DNA from: Paraburkholderia caffeinilytica
GTDB taxonomy: Bacteria > Pseudomonadota > Gammaproteobacteria > Burkholderiales > Burkholderiaceae
Direction: 5' to 3'
Assembly (NCBI RefSeq): GCF_003368325.1
Contig: NZ_CP031466.1
Span: 682,001-746,000 of the forward strand
Length of the DNA: 64,000 nt
The translations under genes were made by a program, and so were the position numbers. Within the stretch, counting starts at the first letter, position 1. Each line of letters begins with the position of its first letter. The notes below the pieces were generated by a model. The model saw nothing but the letters and a program-made list of their open reading frames with translations, was not told the DNA's origin and made no database searches. Below, in pieces: positions 54,369-63,667 of this stretch.

Positions 54369-54453
54369 GATGTCGACGCTCCTAAACTTCTACTTAAGCG
54401 CTACGGGACAACGAGCCCAAAGCGCACTAATACAAGTTCTGGAGGTTTACATC

Positions 54454-54771
54454 ATGAAGACTCTTATCTCTGCAGTTGTCGTCGCCGCCGCTCTGGTCGC
54501 TCCCGTCGCCTCGTTTGCTCAATCGAACCAGCCGCTTACCCGCGCTGAAGTGCGCGCTCAACTGGTGCAGCTCGAAAAGGCGGGTTACAACCCGATCGGC
54601 GATCATGTCGACTACCCGGCTAACCTGCAGGCCGCGCAAGCACGCGTCGATGCACAGAACGGCACCGCTCAAGCTGTGAACAGCGGCTATGGCGCACCGA
54701 TCGCCGGCACCTCGCAGTCTGGCCGTCCGGTGATCGGCAATGACCGCAACTCGGTCTACTTCGGCAACTGA
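54454..54771 (+). CDS. DUF4148 small secreted protein
   Basis: 105 aa, start ATG 54454 with GGAGG. Signal peptide MKTLISAVVVAAALVAPVAS cut near FAQ. The mature part starts with the DUF4148 signature LTRAEVRAQLVQLEKAGYNP then DHVDYPANLQAAQARV, and ends in a Gly/Ser-rich tail (GTSQSGRPVIGNDRNSVYFG). Many paralogues occur in Burkholderia genomes, often stress-responsive; molecular function unknown. Confidence 0.93.
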   Translation: MKTLISAVVVAAALVAPVASFAQSNQPLTRAEVRAQLVQLEKAGYNPIGDHVDYPANLQAAQARVDAQNGTAQAVNSGYGAPIAGTSQSGRPVIGNDRNSVYFGN

Positions 54772-54827
54772 TTCGCGCCGAAACTGATGGAAATGCCGCC
54801 TCGCTGACTGGCGGCGGGTAACAAAAA

Positions 54828-54858
54828 AACGCCGCCCGGATTGCCGGGCGGCGTTTCG
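54828..54858. terminator. Rho-independent terminator
   Basis: 12-bp perfect stem AACGCCGCCCGG (54828-54839) with 54844-54855, loop ATTG, A-run before and short T-run after. It serves the DUF4148 gene and possibly the convergent DUF2968 gene. Confidence 0.9.
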
Positions 54859-54925
54859 TCGTTTACGGCGCTGCTTAGCCGTCAGATCGATCTCAAGGTG
54901 CGTTCAAGGCGCTTCCGGACGAAAA

Positions 54926-55687
54926 TCAACGGTTCGGCAAATGCGGAATCCCTTCGTTGCTGGTCAGGTTGAGCTGATGAATCTGCCGATGCGCCTTGTT
55001 CAGATGCGCCTGCGCGGCCACGCGTTGCGCTTCCAGTTGCGAGACCTCCTTGCGCACCTGATGCTGCCGGTTCGATACCGTTTGTTCCTGCGCGCCGCGC
55101 CGCTGCAGGTCCGTGCGCAGCCGTTCGGCCTGCGCCTCGGAGCGCGCGATCAGGCGCGCAAGCTGTTCGTTTTGCGCCTCGAGTTGCGCGCGGCGCGTTT
55201 CGCCTTCCGAGAGCCGGGTCGCCTGTTCCTCGAAGTGATGGAAGGCCGCTTCCGCGGCTTCCAGGTCGGCGGCCTTGAGCGCGCGCCACAGCGAGCCGTC
55301 CTGATACAGCGCGACGTAGTACGCCAGGTCCTTCGCGTGGAACAGCAGGCTGACCGAATAGGCGAAGCTGCGGAACACGCGGAACGGCGTCAGCGCTTCT
55401 TCTCCGGCCAGCCATTCGATTTCGGCGGTGTCGGCCATCTGCACGCCGCGCGCGCTAACCTGCGAGGGCACCACCGGCACCGGCCGTAAGGTCGTCACCG
55501 GCCGCGCCGGCTCAGCGGCTGGCGCGGTCGATGCACCGGCGGCAACGGGCGTGACGCCGGCCGCCGCGCTCAGCGCTGCTTCCTCGCCGTCGTCGGGCGC
55601 TATGGGATCGGCGGCGTTCTCTCGCGCGATCTGCACGAGATGCGATGGGCCTGCCAGCACGCTGCGGCGGTTCAGGAGACTTTTCAC
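54926..55687 (-). CDS. DUF2968 coiled-coil protein
   Basis: 253 aa from GTG 55687, chosen for GGAGGAACCGCC just upstream; an ATG at 55753 would add 22 residues rich in Cys and Pro. An alanine/proline-rich start is followed at about residue 80 by IEWLAGEEALTPFRVFRSFA, SVSLLFHAKDLAYYVALYQD and then a long coiled coil (about 135-240: LEAQNEQLARLIARSEAQAE, QVRKEVSQLEAQRVAAQAHL) ending EGIPHLPNR. This is the DUF2968 pattern; no function is known. Confidence 0.82.
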   Translation of the reverse strand: MKSLLNRRSVLAGPSHLVQIARENAADPIAPDDGEEAALSAAAGVTPVAAGASTAPAAEPARPVTTLRPVPVVPSQVSARGVQMADTAEIEWLAGEEALTPFRVFRSFAYSVSLLFHAKDLAYYVALYQDGSLWRALKAADLEAAEAAFHHFEEQATRLSEGETRRAQLEAQNEQLARLIARSEAQAERLRTDLQRRGAQEQTVSNRQHQVRKEVSQLEAQRVAAQAHLNKAHRQIHQLNLTSNEGIPHLPNR

Positions 55688-55854
55688 GGCGGTTCCTCCG
55701 GTGGACTCACCCGAAACCTTCGGACAGCGCCGACAATCAGGCATGCCGGACAATCTGGCGGTTCGGGCGGTGAGCGAAAAGTGGCGGACCGGCGGCGCTA
55801 GCGTCTGAGCACCGGGGTGCGCGGCAGTGCGGATGCGTTTGCGCGAGCGCGGCT

Positions 55855-56175
55855 TTAGTGCAAGGTGCGATGCCGGCGGCCTATTTCATCGAATAGTGCA
55901 CGGCTGGGTTCGAGGGCAAGCAACCAGGATTCGTCGTAACCGCTGAGATTGTCGAGCGCCTCGCGCAGCCGTTCGATCGCCAGCGCCGGAATCTCGACGC
56001 TGGCTTCGACGCCGCTCGACAATCCCGCGATGCTGGCCAGCTGGACCAGCGCGTCGGCGGCTTCGGCCACGTCCGCCGCGAAAACCAGATGCGTGTTCAG
56101 CAACTCGACCAGACCGGGCGACGCCGCAACATCGTCGACGTTGAGTTGCACGGCCAGAAACGTGGCTTTGTTCAT
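55855..56175 (-). CDS. Hypothetical protein, 106 aa
   Basis: Start ATG 56175, with GAGGAGTTGAGG upstream. Soluble, helical, acidic protein (LVELLNTHLVFAADVAEAAD, EIPALAIERLREALDNLSGY). No signal peptide and no family recognised. The good ribosome site and codon use support a real gene. It lies upstream of the DUF2968 gene on the same strand with 167 bases between. Confidence 0.65.
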   Translation of the reverse strand: MNKATFLAVQLNVDDVAASPGLVELLNTHLVFAADVAEAADALVQLASIAGLSSGVEASVEIPALAIERLREALDNLSGYDESWLLALEPSRALFDEIGRRHRTLH

Positions 56176-56423
56176 CCTCAACTCCTCGCGGGATCCAGGC
56201 GTTTGCGTACGGTGCGTTGCGGCAGCATGACTGAGTATAGGCGAGGGTTGAAACGATTCAATAATCACACGAATGCGCTCGCATGGCCGGGCGGCGGCGG
56301 TCGTGCCTGTCGCAACACCTATAATGGGGTCGGTCGAAACGTGTGACTCCGCCGGGCCGGGCGGTTCGGTATGCGGCACGGATAACGCGCCGGCAGCGAC
56401 GGCTTCTCAACCCACTATTCACC

Positions 56424-56768
56424 ATGAAGATCATCCGCAGCAGGAGCTTCACCGCGACGCGTCCGTGGGGCGCGCTCGATATCGCCAACATGGGCGGCAT
56501 CACGACGCGCCTGCATTGGACCGATCAGCCGTACAAGTGGCACGTCAACGACGGCGAGGAAGTGTTTGCCGTGCTGGATGGCCGCGTGGAGATGCGCTAT
56601 CGCGAGGGCGGCGTCGAACAGTCGGCGATTCTGGAAACGGGCGACGTGTTCTACGCGTCGGTGGGCACCGAACATGTGGCGCATCCGATCGGTGTGGCGC
56701 GCATACATGTGGCGCATCCGATCGGTGTGGCGCGCATTCTGGTGGTCGAGGCCGACGGCAGTGTCTGA
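56424..56768 (+). CDS. Single-domain cupin with an internal 11-residue duplication
   Basis: 114 aa from ATG 56424. Small cupin: YKWHVNDGEEVFAVLDGRVE is cupin motif 1 (metal His, Glu), and TGDVFYASVGTEHVAHPIGV is motif 2 with a second His. Motif 2 runs into an exact repeat, HVAHPIGVARI twice, from a 33-bp tandem duplication, so the last beta strand is doubled. Without it the protein would be a standard 103-aa cupin. Metal sites look intact. Substrate unknown. Confidence 0.85.
   Translation: MKIIRSRSFTATRPWGALDIANMGGITTRLHWTDQPYKWHVNDGEEVFAVLDGRVEMRYREGGVEQSAILETGDVFYASVGTEHVAHPIGVARIHVAHPIGVARILVVEADGSV
56672..56737 (+). repeat. Exact 33-bp tandem duplication
   Basis: The block beginning ACATGTGGCGCATCCGATCG occurs at 56672-56704 and again, identical, at 56705-56737, inside the cupin gene and in frame. 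Perfect identity implies a recent event. Confidence 0.97.
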
Positions 56769-56926
56769 CGGTTCGCAGGCCTTGGCCTGTGCCCGCGCTG
56801 AGGATTTTGCCGACGCGCACGGCGTCATAATGGATACGTGTACGCGCCGTGGCGCCCGTACCGGCGGCATGACGAATGCTTGGGGCTGATTGAATCCGAT
56901 TGAATCAACGTGTCGAGGAAAATCAC

Positions 56927-57691
56927 ATGACCAGACAATGGCAATTCACGGCGACCCGGTTGCTGATCTCGGCGACGCTCGGCGTGATGTTCAGCGGTTG
57001 TACGTCGATGCCATGGGAAAGCACGCCGTTCTACAGCAGCGCGCCGTCTCGCCCGACTACCCTTGCCACGGTCCCTGTGCCGGCCGGTTACTACCGCGCC
57101 AATCCGGGCGACACGCTGGCGGGCATCGCGTCGGCGTACGGCCGCAGGCCGCAGGAGATTGCGGCATGGAACGGCCTCGCAGCGAATGCGGCGGTCAGCC
57201 CGGGGCAGGTGCTGCGGGTGGCGCCGCCGATGGCGTCGGGTAGTGTGGTCACGCCGCCGGCCAATGTGGCCGGCCCGAATGGCCTGGCCACGACACCTGG
57301 CGTGCCGGGCGTTGCGCAGCAAGGCGTGCTGCTGTGGCCGTTGCGGGGTCCTGTGCTGAGGGCGTTTGCGCCGGGCAAATCGAACGGCATCGTGATTGGC
57401 GGCCACGCGGGCGACCCGGTCAAGGCGGCCGCGACCGGCCGGGTTGTCTACGCGGGCACGGGTATCGAGGCATACGGTCCGCTCATCATCATCAAGCACG
57501 ACGACTCGCTGATTACTGCCTATGGGCAGAACAGCACGCTGCTGGTCAAGGAAGGCGACGCTGTCGCGCAAGGGCAGACCATCGGCGAAGTCGGCGTGGA
57601 TAGCCGGGGCGTGGCGTCGATCCAGTTCGAGGTCCGCCAGAACGGCCAGCCGGTCGACCCGCTTGCGTGGCTGCCGAAGTCAGGTGGATGA
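56927..57691 (+). CDS. LysM and M23-like lipoprotein (NlpD type), likely non-catalytic
   Basis: 254 aa from ATG 56927 (GAGGA upstream). Signal ends in a lipobox, VMFSGC, so it is a lipoprotein. LysM peptidoglycan-binding domain at about 65-105 (ANPGDTLAGIASAYGRRPQE, VSPGQVLRV). The M23/LytM domain (about 145-250) reads FAPGKSNGIVIGGHAGDPVK: the metal-ligand His and Asp of active M23 enzymes are missing, and the second H-x-H is absent (ASIQFEVR). It is therefore probably an amidase activator like NlpD and not a hydrolase itself. Confidence 0.87.
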   Translation: MTRQWQFTATRLLISATLGVMFSGCTSMPWESTPFYSSAPSRPTTLATVPVPAGYYRANPGDTLAGIASAYGRRPQEIAAWNGLAANAAVSPGQVLRVAPPMASGSVVTPPANVAGPNGLATTPGVPGVAQQGVLLWPLRGPVLRAFAPGKSNGIVIGGHAGDPVKAAATGRVVYAGTGIEAYGPLIIIKHDDSLITAYGQNSTLLVKEGDAVAQGQTIGEVGVDSRGVASIQFEVRQNGQPVDPLAWLPKSGG

Positions 57692-57795
57692 GTCAGGCGG
57701 CATGAGCCGGGTGGATAAGCCAGGTGGATAAGCCGGGCTGATGAGTCGGGCTGATGAGTCGGGCTGATGAGTCGGGCGGCATGAGCCGGGGACGG
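57692..57795 (+). repeat. Short tandem repeats after the LysM/M23 gene
   Basis: GTGGATAAGCC occurs twice, then GATGAGTCGGGC(T/G) three times as a 13-bp unit (57740-57778), flanked by two GGCATGAGCCGGG blocks. All are variants of one GATGAGTCGGGC-like motif, so the 3' region expanded by local duplication. Confidence 0.85.
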
Positions 57796-57976
57796 GCGCA
57801 AACACCGCGCGTCGCCTGTTAGCCCGATTCCCAGCGCAGCGTTGACTAATTGAATACACTGTGTGGCTCGGCAGTTGGCGCCGCGACCGTCCATCGAAGC
57901 CGATGACGCAGTGCGCGGGCCGCCCATCGCAGGCTGTCATGCATTGACACTAACAGGGACACACAAGGCTCTCACC

Positions 57977-58984
57977 ATGATCGATTTGCGCAGCGATACC
58001 GTAACCCGTCCGACCGCGGCCATGCTCGCGGCGATGTCGGCCGCCGAAGTGGGCGACGACGTCTGGGGCGACGACCCCACCGTGCTGCGTCTGCAGGCAA
58101 CGGTCGCGGAGCGTGCCGGCAAGGAGGCCGGCCTGTTCTTCCCGAGCGGCACGCAAAGCAATCTGGCGGCATTGATGGCGCATTGCGCGCGCGGCGACGA
58201 ATACATCGTCGGCCAGTTGGCGCATACCTATAAGTACGAAGGCGGCGGCGCGGCGGTGCTCGGCAGCATTCAGCCGCAGCCGCTCGAAAATGCCGCCGAC
58301 GGTTCGATCCCGCTCGAGAAGATCGCCGCCGCGATCAAGCCGATCGACAACCACTTCGCGCGCACGCGGCTGCTGGCGCTGGAAAACACCATCGGCGGCA
58401 AGGTGCTGCCGGCGGGTTACGTCGACGAGGCGGTGCAGTTGGCGCGCCGGCATGGCTTGTCGGCTCACCTCGACGGCGCGCGGGTCTACAACGCGGCGGT
58501 CGCATCGGGCAAGCCGGTCGCGGCGCTGTGCGAGCCGTTCGATTCGATCTCGATCTGTTTTTCGAAGGGCCTGGGTGCGCCGGTCGGCTCGGTGTTGGTC
58601 GGCAGCCAGGCGCTGATCGACGTGGCGCATCGCTGGCGCAAGGTGCTGGGCGGCGGGATGCGCCAGGCCGGCGTGCTGGCGGCGGCATGCCTGTACGCGC
58701 TGGATCACAACGTCGAACGTCTCGCCGACGATCACGCGAACGCCGCGCATCTGGCGGCCGGTCTGGAGGCGATCGACCAGGTCAAGGTGCAGTCGATCGC
58801 GACCAACATGGTGTTCGCGCACTTTCCGCAGCAGCATTGCGCGCCGCTCGAAGCGTGGCTCAAGGAGCGCGGCATCCTCACGCAGATGCTGTATGCGTCG
58901 CGATTCGTCACGCACAAGGATGTGTCGCGTGCGGATATCGATACGTTTATCGCTGCGGTGAAGGGGTATTTCGCCGCGCATTGA
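57977..58984 (+). CDS. ltaE: Low-specificity L-threonine aldolase
   Basis: 335 aa, start ATG 57977 (MIDLRSDTVTRPTAAMLAAM). PLP enzyme that cleaves threonine/allo-threonine to glycine and acetaldehyde. Family blocks: VGDDVWGDDPTVLRLQ, LFFPSGTQSNLAALMAHC, ENTIGGKVLP, HLDGARVYNAAVASG, and the PLP Lys in CFSKGLGAPVGS. Full-length; terminator hairpin after the stop. Confidence 0.95.
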   Translation: MIDLRSDTVTRPTAAMLAAMSAAEVGDDVWGDDPTVLRLQATVAERAGKEAGLFFPSGTQSNLAALMAHCARGDEYIVGQLAHTYKYEGGGAAVLGSIQPQPLENAADGSIPLEKIAAAIKPIDNHFARTRLLALENTIGGKVLPAGYVDEAVQLARRHGLSAHLDGARVYNAAVASGKPVAALCEPFDSISICFSKGLGAPVGSVLVGSQALIDVAHRWRKVLGGGMRQAGVLAAACLYALDHNVERLADDHANAAHLAAGLEAIDQVKVQSIATNMVFAHFPQQHCAPLEAWLKERGILTQMLYASRFVTHKDVSRADIDTFIAAVKGYFAAH

Positions 58985-58997
58985 TCGATCGGGATAG

Positions 58998-59030
58998 CGG
59001 GCGCACTGCCACAGCAGTGCGCCCGTTTTG
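58998..59030. terminator. Terminator between convergent ltaE and MFS genes
   Basis: 12-bp perfect stem CGGGCGCACTGC (58998-59009) with 59014-59025, loop CACA, followed by TTTTGTTT. It can serve the plus strand; the minus side has no comparable T-run. Confidence 0.9.
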
Positions 59031-59031
59031 T

Positions 59032-60477
59032 TTATTCCGCCGACGCTTTCGCGTGCACGCCCGCGCGATGCGAAGGGGCGAACAGCCGCAGTCCGCTCGC
59101 AAGGCTCGCCGCGCCGGCAAAGAAGGCGCCGGCGCTGAGCGCGAGTGTGGGCCCGTGCCGGCCGGCAATGCCGAAGCTCAGCGCGACCAGTGCAGCGCCG
59201 GTGGTCTGCCCGAGCAGCCGGGCCGTCGCGACGATGCCGCTGGCGCCGCCGCTGCGCTCCGGCGGCGCGCTCGCCATCAAGGCTTTCAGGTTGGGCGACT
59301 GGAAGAAGCCGAAGCCCGCGCCGCAAATCGCCATCCGGATGCCGATGTCGAGCACATGCGGATGCACCGGCAACAACGCCAGCGACGCCATCCCCGCCGA
59401 CATCACCGCAAGGCCGACCGCGCCGAGCAGCCCCGGCGGATAGCGGTCGGACAGGCTGCCCGCCAGCGGCGCGGCCAGCGCGACCACCACGGGCCACGGT
59501 GTCATCAGAAAGCCGGTTTCGACCTGGCTGCGATGCAGCACATCCTCGAAGTAGAAAGGCAGCGACACGAACGCCAGCCCTTGCGCGGCGAACGAGCACA
59601 CCGCGGTCACCGCCGACAATGCAAAAACAGGCCGCCTGAACAGATCGACCGGCAGCATCGGCGCGGGGTGACCGGCTTCACGGCGAATCAGCAACACGCC
59701 GAACAGCACGGCGATCGCCGCCGCGCTCAGCACCCATTGCGTCGAGGCGCGCTGGGCCGCTTCGCCGAGTGCGAAGATCAGCGCGGCAAAGGTGATCACG
59801 TTGAGGAGTGCGGCGATCGGGTCGAAGTTGTGCCTGCCGCGTCCGGTGTGCGGCAGCGCGGGCCACGCGAAGGTCAGCGCCAGCAGACCGAGCGGCACGT
59901 TGACCGCGAACAGCCACGGCCATGCGGCAACGGACAGAATCAGCGAGGCCACCGTCGGCCCGACCGCGAACGACACGCCGACGATCAACGCGTTAGTGCC
60001 GAGGCCGCGTCCGAGCCGATGCGGCGGGTACAGATAGCGGATCAGCGCCGTGTTGACGCTCATGATCGCGCTCGCGCCGAGACCTTGCAGTACGCGCGCG
60101 GCGGCCAGCATCGGCAGCGTCGACGCGAGCGAGCACGCCAGCGACGCCAGCGTGAACAGCGCAATGCCGCCGATATAAATCCGGCGATGCCCGACGATGT
60201 CGCCGAGCGCGGCGAGCGGCAGCAGGGTCGCGACCATCGCCAGCTGGTAGGCGTTGATGATCCATACCGACGCCGCCGGCGCGGCGTGCAGATCCGCGGC
60301 GATCGCGGGCAGGGCGGTGTTGGCGATTGCGGTATCGAGCGTGGCGAGTGCGACCGCGAGCATGATCGCGGCCATCGCGCGGCGGTTGGCGGCGGTCATC
60401 GGGCCGTCCGCGGGAAAGGGCTGGGCGGTCGTGGCGCTGGGTTTGTCGGACAAGGCGTGGCTCGTCGGGTTACGCAT
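59032..60477 (-). CDS. DHA2-family MFS drug exporter
   Basis: 481 aa from ATG 60477 (MRNPTSHALSDKPS); ATG 60399 (MTAANRRAMAAIML) is an alternative that starts just before helix 1. About 14 helices. DHA2 signature LDTAIANTALPAIAADLHAA, LQGLGASAIMSVNTALIRYL, GPTVASLILSVAAWPWLFAV. Exports drugs or metabolites using the proton gradient. No regulator gene adjoins it. Confidence 0.9.
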   Translation of the reverse strand: MRNPTSHALSDKPSATTAQPFPADGPMTAANRRAMAAIMLAVALATLDTAIANTALPAIAADLHAAPAASVWIINAYQLAMVATLLPLAALGDIVGHRRIYIGGIALFTLASLACSLASTLPMLAAARVLQGLGASAIMSVNTALIRYLYPPHRLGRGLGTNALIVGVSFAVGPTVASLILSVAAWPWLFAVNVPLGLLALTFAWPALPHTGRGRHNFDPIAALLNVITFAALIFALGEAAQRASTQWVLSAAAIAVLFGVLLIRREAGHPAPMLPVDLFRRPVFALSAVTAVCSFAAQGLAFVSLPFYFEDVLHRSQVETGFLMTPWPVVVALAAPLAGSLSDRYPPGLLGAVGLAVMSAGMASLALLPVHPHVLDIGIRMAICGAGFGFFQSPNLKALMASAPPERSGGASGIVATARLLGQTTGAALVALSFGIAGRHGPTLALSAGAFFAGAASLASGLRLFAPSHRAGVHAKASAE

Positions 60478-61125
60478 GCCGCAGCGCCGGGCGCGCTGGC
60501 GGGACAGCGCGGCTGGGTAGCGGCAGGGTTGGGTGGCGAAGCGCGCGGGGCCTGAGTCGGGCGGCCAAGGTTGCATGCGCGGCGAATGAAGCGATTGTTA
60601 CAGAGACGTGGAAATCGTGCTGGGAGGCCGGCAAGGCGGGGCCGCGGGTTGGAGGTCCATGATGCAACTAACGGTCAAGTCCGCACAGCATCTTCAAATC
60701 GGCGCGGCGGTGCCATGTCGCATATCGTTTCCACATAACAGTTCAGCAGACGGCGCGCGGCGATTTGATCACGCGTCAAACCGGTCAACGCATTCATCGG
60801 CACGTCACAGGTCGAAAAAGATAATCGTGTTGCCTTTCCCATTCAGTCGGCTTTCACGGTCTGCCACGGCGTGCCTGTTTTGCGGGCCGATGCACGCGTG
60901 CGGTGCCGCGTACGGGCCGCGCCTGCACCGCGCACGTGCGCAAGACCCGCGATACGGCGCGTGTCGGCGGGCATGGCATGTGCGTGAGCACCCGCTCGCG
61001 CTCCCCGGTGTGCGCGCGCCGTAAAATGTCGTACTCTGTTTGTTAACCCGCCTGACCGGCACGCGCCTCCCGTCCGTCACCTATGCGGTTCGCGTATGTC
61101 GCGTCGTTTTTTCCCGGAGGCTTCG
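60478..61125. promoter_or_regulatory. Divergent region upstream of glgP, no gene seen
   Basis: About 650 bases. It contains a shorter AT-richer part (60810-60850) and short G/C-rich palindromic stretches, none striking. The GGAGG ribosome site of glgP is at 61114-61118. No ORF with family resemblance. Confidence 0.45.
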
Positions 61126-63579
61126 ATGACAGCCGTCGATCTGGAATTCGACCAGCTCAACAGTACCGTCGACGCGCTACGGCGCTCAATTTCCAATCGC
61201 ATGATGTACGGCGTCGGCAAGGACGCCGTCACCGCCCATCCCCATGACTGGCTGCACGCGGCCGCGCTTGCCGTGCGCGACCGGCTGGTCGCGCGCTGGA
61301 TGAAGACCACGCGTCTGCAGTACGAACAGGACGTCAAACGCGTCTACTACCTGTCGATGGAATTCCTGATCGGCCGCACGTTTACGAACGCGTTGCTGGC
61401 GCTCGGCATCCACGATCAGGTGAAGGAGGCGCTCGCGGATCTCGGCGTCGACATGGAAACGCTGGTCAATATCGAGCCGGACGCGGCCCTCGGCAACGGT
61501 GGTCTCGGCCGGCTCGCGGCCTGTTTTCTCGATTCGATGGCGACGCTCGGCATTCCGGGTTTCGGCTATGGCATCCGTTACGAGTACGGCATGTTCCGCC
61601 AGGAGATCGTCGACGGCGAGCAGGTCGAGGCGCCGGATTACTGGTTGCGCGCGGGCAATCCGTGGGAGTTTCCGCGGCCTGAGATCAAATACATGGTGCA
61701 CTTCGGCGGACGCACGGTGCAGCGCGGCGAGCATGTCGAGTGGATCGATACCGAACATGTCAACGCCACGGCTTACGACACGGTGATTCCTGGTTATGCG
61801 ACCAGTGCGACGAACACGCTGCGCCTGTGGTCCGCGCGCGCGACCGAAGAACTCGACCTCGGCGCATTCAACCGTGGCGATTATCGCAACGCGGTCGACA
61901 CCAAGAACATGTCCGAGAACGTGTCGCGGCTGCTGTATCCGGACGATTCGACGCCGGCCGGCCGCGAGCTGAGGCTGCGTCAGGAATACTTCTTCGTTTC
62001 AGCGACGATGCAGGATCTGATTCGCCGCTATCAGCGCACGCACAGCACGTTCGGGCGCTTCTCCGAAAAGGTCGCGGTGCATCTGAACGATACGCACCCG
62101 GTGCTGGCGATTCCTGAACTGATGCGTTTGCTGGTGGACGTTCATCATCAGCCGTGGGACAAGGCATGGCAGCACGTCACGAAGATCTTCTCGTACACGA
62201 ACCACACCTTGATGCCCGAAGCGCTCGAAACGTGGGACGTCGAGATGCTCGCGCGGCTTCTGCCGCGGCATCTGGAGATCATCTTCGAGATCAATGCGGG
62301 CTTTCTCAAGCATGTCAGCGAGCATTCGGGGCATGACGGCGAAATGATCCGCCGCATTTCGCTGGTCGACGAATATGGCCAGCGGCGCGTGCGGATGGCG
62401 TATCTGGCGATCGTGGCGAGTCACAAGGTGAATGGCGTGTCGAAGCTGCATTCGCAGTTGATGACGCGTAATATTTTCGCCGACTTCGCGCGTATCTACC
62501 CAGACCGTTTCACCAACGTCACCAACGGCATCACGCCGCGGCGCTGGCTGGCGCAGGCGAGTCCGTCGCTGTCGTCGCTGATCGATCAGCAGATCGGCAC
62601 GCAGTGGCGCAGCAATCTGTTCGAGCTGGAACAACTGCGCAGCCTGCGCAACGACAGCGCGTTCATCGACGCGTTTCGTGAAGCGAAGCGGCAGAACAAA
62701 CTGCGGCTCGTGCAACGGCTCGCGCATCACACCAAACTGCGCTTCGATCCCGATGCGTTGTTCGACCTTCAGGTCAAACGCATTCACGAATACAAACGCC
62801 AGTTGCTGAACGTGCTGCACGTGATCGTGCGCTACAACCAGATTCGCGCGAATCCGGAGCGCGATTGGGTGCCGCGCGTGGTGATGTTCGCCGGCAAGGC
62901 CGCGTCCGCGTATCGCATGGCGAAGACGATCATCAAGCTGATCGGCGACGTCAGCGAGAAGGTCAACCACGATCCGTTGATCGGCGATCGTCTCAAGGTG
63001 GTGTTCGTGCCGAACTACGGCGTCAGCGTGGCCGAGTTGATCATTCCGGCGGCCGACCTGTCCGAGCAGATTTCAATGGCCGGCACCGAAGCGTCAGGCA
63101 CCGGCAATATGAAGCTCGCGCTGAACGGTGCGTTGACGATCGGCACGATGGACGGCGCCAACATCGAAATCTGCGACGCAGTGGGGCGCGAGAACATTTT
63201 CATCTTCGGCCATACCGCTGACGAAGTGGACAGCCTGCGCGCCACCGGCTACCGGCCGCGGCAAGTGTACGAGGAGAATCCGGAGCTGCGCATGGCGCTC
63301 GACCAGATTCGCACGGGTTACTTCTCGCCGGACGATCCGTTGCGCTTCTCGGACATTTTTCACACGCTGGTGGATTGGGGCGATCACTATATGGTGCTCG
63401 CCGATTTCGCCGCGTTTGCGAAAGCGCAGGACGAGGTGGATGCGCGCTTCGTCGACAAGCGCGCGTGGGCGGAGAGTGCGATCGAGAACGTCGCGGGGAT
63501 GGGGCAGTTTTCGTCGGATCGCACTATCGGCGAATATGCGCGCAACATCTGGCACGTGAATCCGCTCAGTATGGAGTGA
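61126..63579 (+). CDS. glgP: Glycogen/maltodextrin phosphorylase
   Basis: 817 aa from ATG 61126 (CCCGGAGGCTTCG upstream); an ATG 30 bases earlier has no ribosome site. Phosphorolyses alpha-1,4-glucans to glucose 1-phosphate. Hallmarks: YYLSMEFLIGRTFTNALLAL, ALGNGGLGRLAACFLDSMAT, FEINAGFL, NVTNGITPRRW, QVKRIHEYKRQLLNVL, and the PLP-Lys block EASGTGNMKLALNGALTIGT then MDGANIEI. Full length. No other glycogen genes lie in the window. Confidence 0.95.
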   Translation: MTAVDLEFDQLNSTVDALRRSISNRMMYGVGKDAVTAHPHDWLHAAALAVRDRLVARWMKTTRLQYEQDVKRVYYLSMEFLIGRTFTNALLALGIHDQVKEALADLGVDMETLVNIEPDAALGNGGLGRLAACFLDSMATLGIPGFGYGIRYEYGMFRQEIVDGEQVEAPDYWLRAGNPWEFPRPEIKYMVHFGGRTVQRGEHVEWIDTEHVNATAYDTVIPGYATSATNTLRLWSARATEELDLGAFNRGDYRNAVDTKNMSENVSRLLYPDDSTPAGRELRLRQEYFFVSATMQDLIRRYQRTHSTFGRFSEKVAVHLNDTHPVLAIPELMRLLVDVHHQPWDKAWQHVTKIFSYTNHTLMPEALETWDVEMLARLLPRHLEIIFEINAGFLKHVSEHSGHDGEMIRRISLVDEYGQRRVRMAYLAIVASHKVNGVSKLHSQLMTRNIFADFARIYPDRFTNVTNGITPRRWLAQASPSLSSLIDQQIGTQWRSNLFELEQLRSLRNDSAFIDAFREAKRQNKLRLVQRLAHHTKLRFDPDALFDLQVKRIHEYKRQLLNVLHVIVRYNQIRANPERDWVPRVVMFAGKAASAYRMAKTIIKLIGDVSEKVNHDPLIGDRLKVVFVPNYGVSVAELIIPAADLSEQISMAGTEASGTGNMKLALNGALTIGTMDGANIEICDAVGRENIFIFGHTADEVDSLRATGYRPRQVYEENPELRMALDQIRTGYFSPDDPLRFSDIFHTLVDWGDHYMVLADFAAFAKAQDEVDARFVDKRAWAESAIENVAGMGQFSSDRTIGEYARNIWHVNPLSME

Positions 63580-63616
63580 CGCGAGTACGTTTGCTTGTGA
63601 CGCCGGCTTAAACGAA

Positions 63617-63652
63617 AAAGGCCGTGCGAAATTTTTCGCACGGCCTTTCTTT
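63617..63652. terminator. Terminator of glgP, bidirectional
   Basis: 14-bp perfect stem AAAGGCCGTGCGAA (63617-63630) with 63635-63648, loop ATTT, A-run on one side and T-run on the other. It can end both glgP and the convergent minus-strand gene. Confidence 0.93.
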
Positions 63653-63667
63653 ATCGACCGATGCATA

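Noticed and set aside
59032..60477. Part of a biosynthetic cluster with ltaE
   Set aside because: Convergent with ltaE across a terminator and a generic DHA2 exporter; no supporting context.
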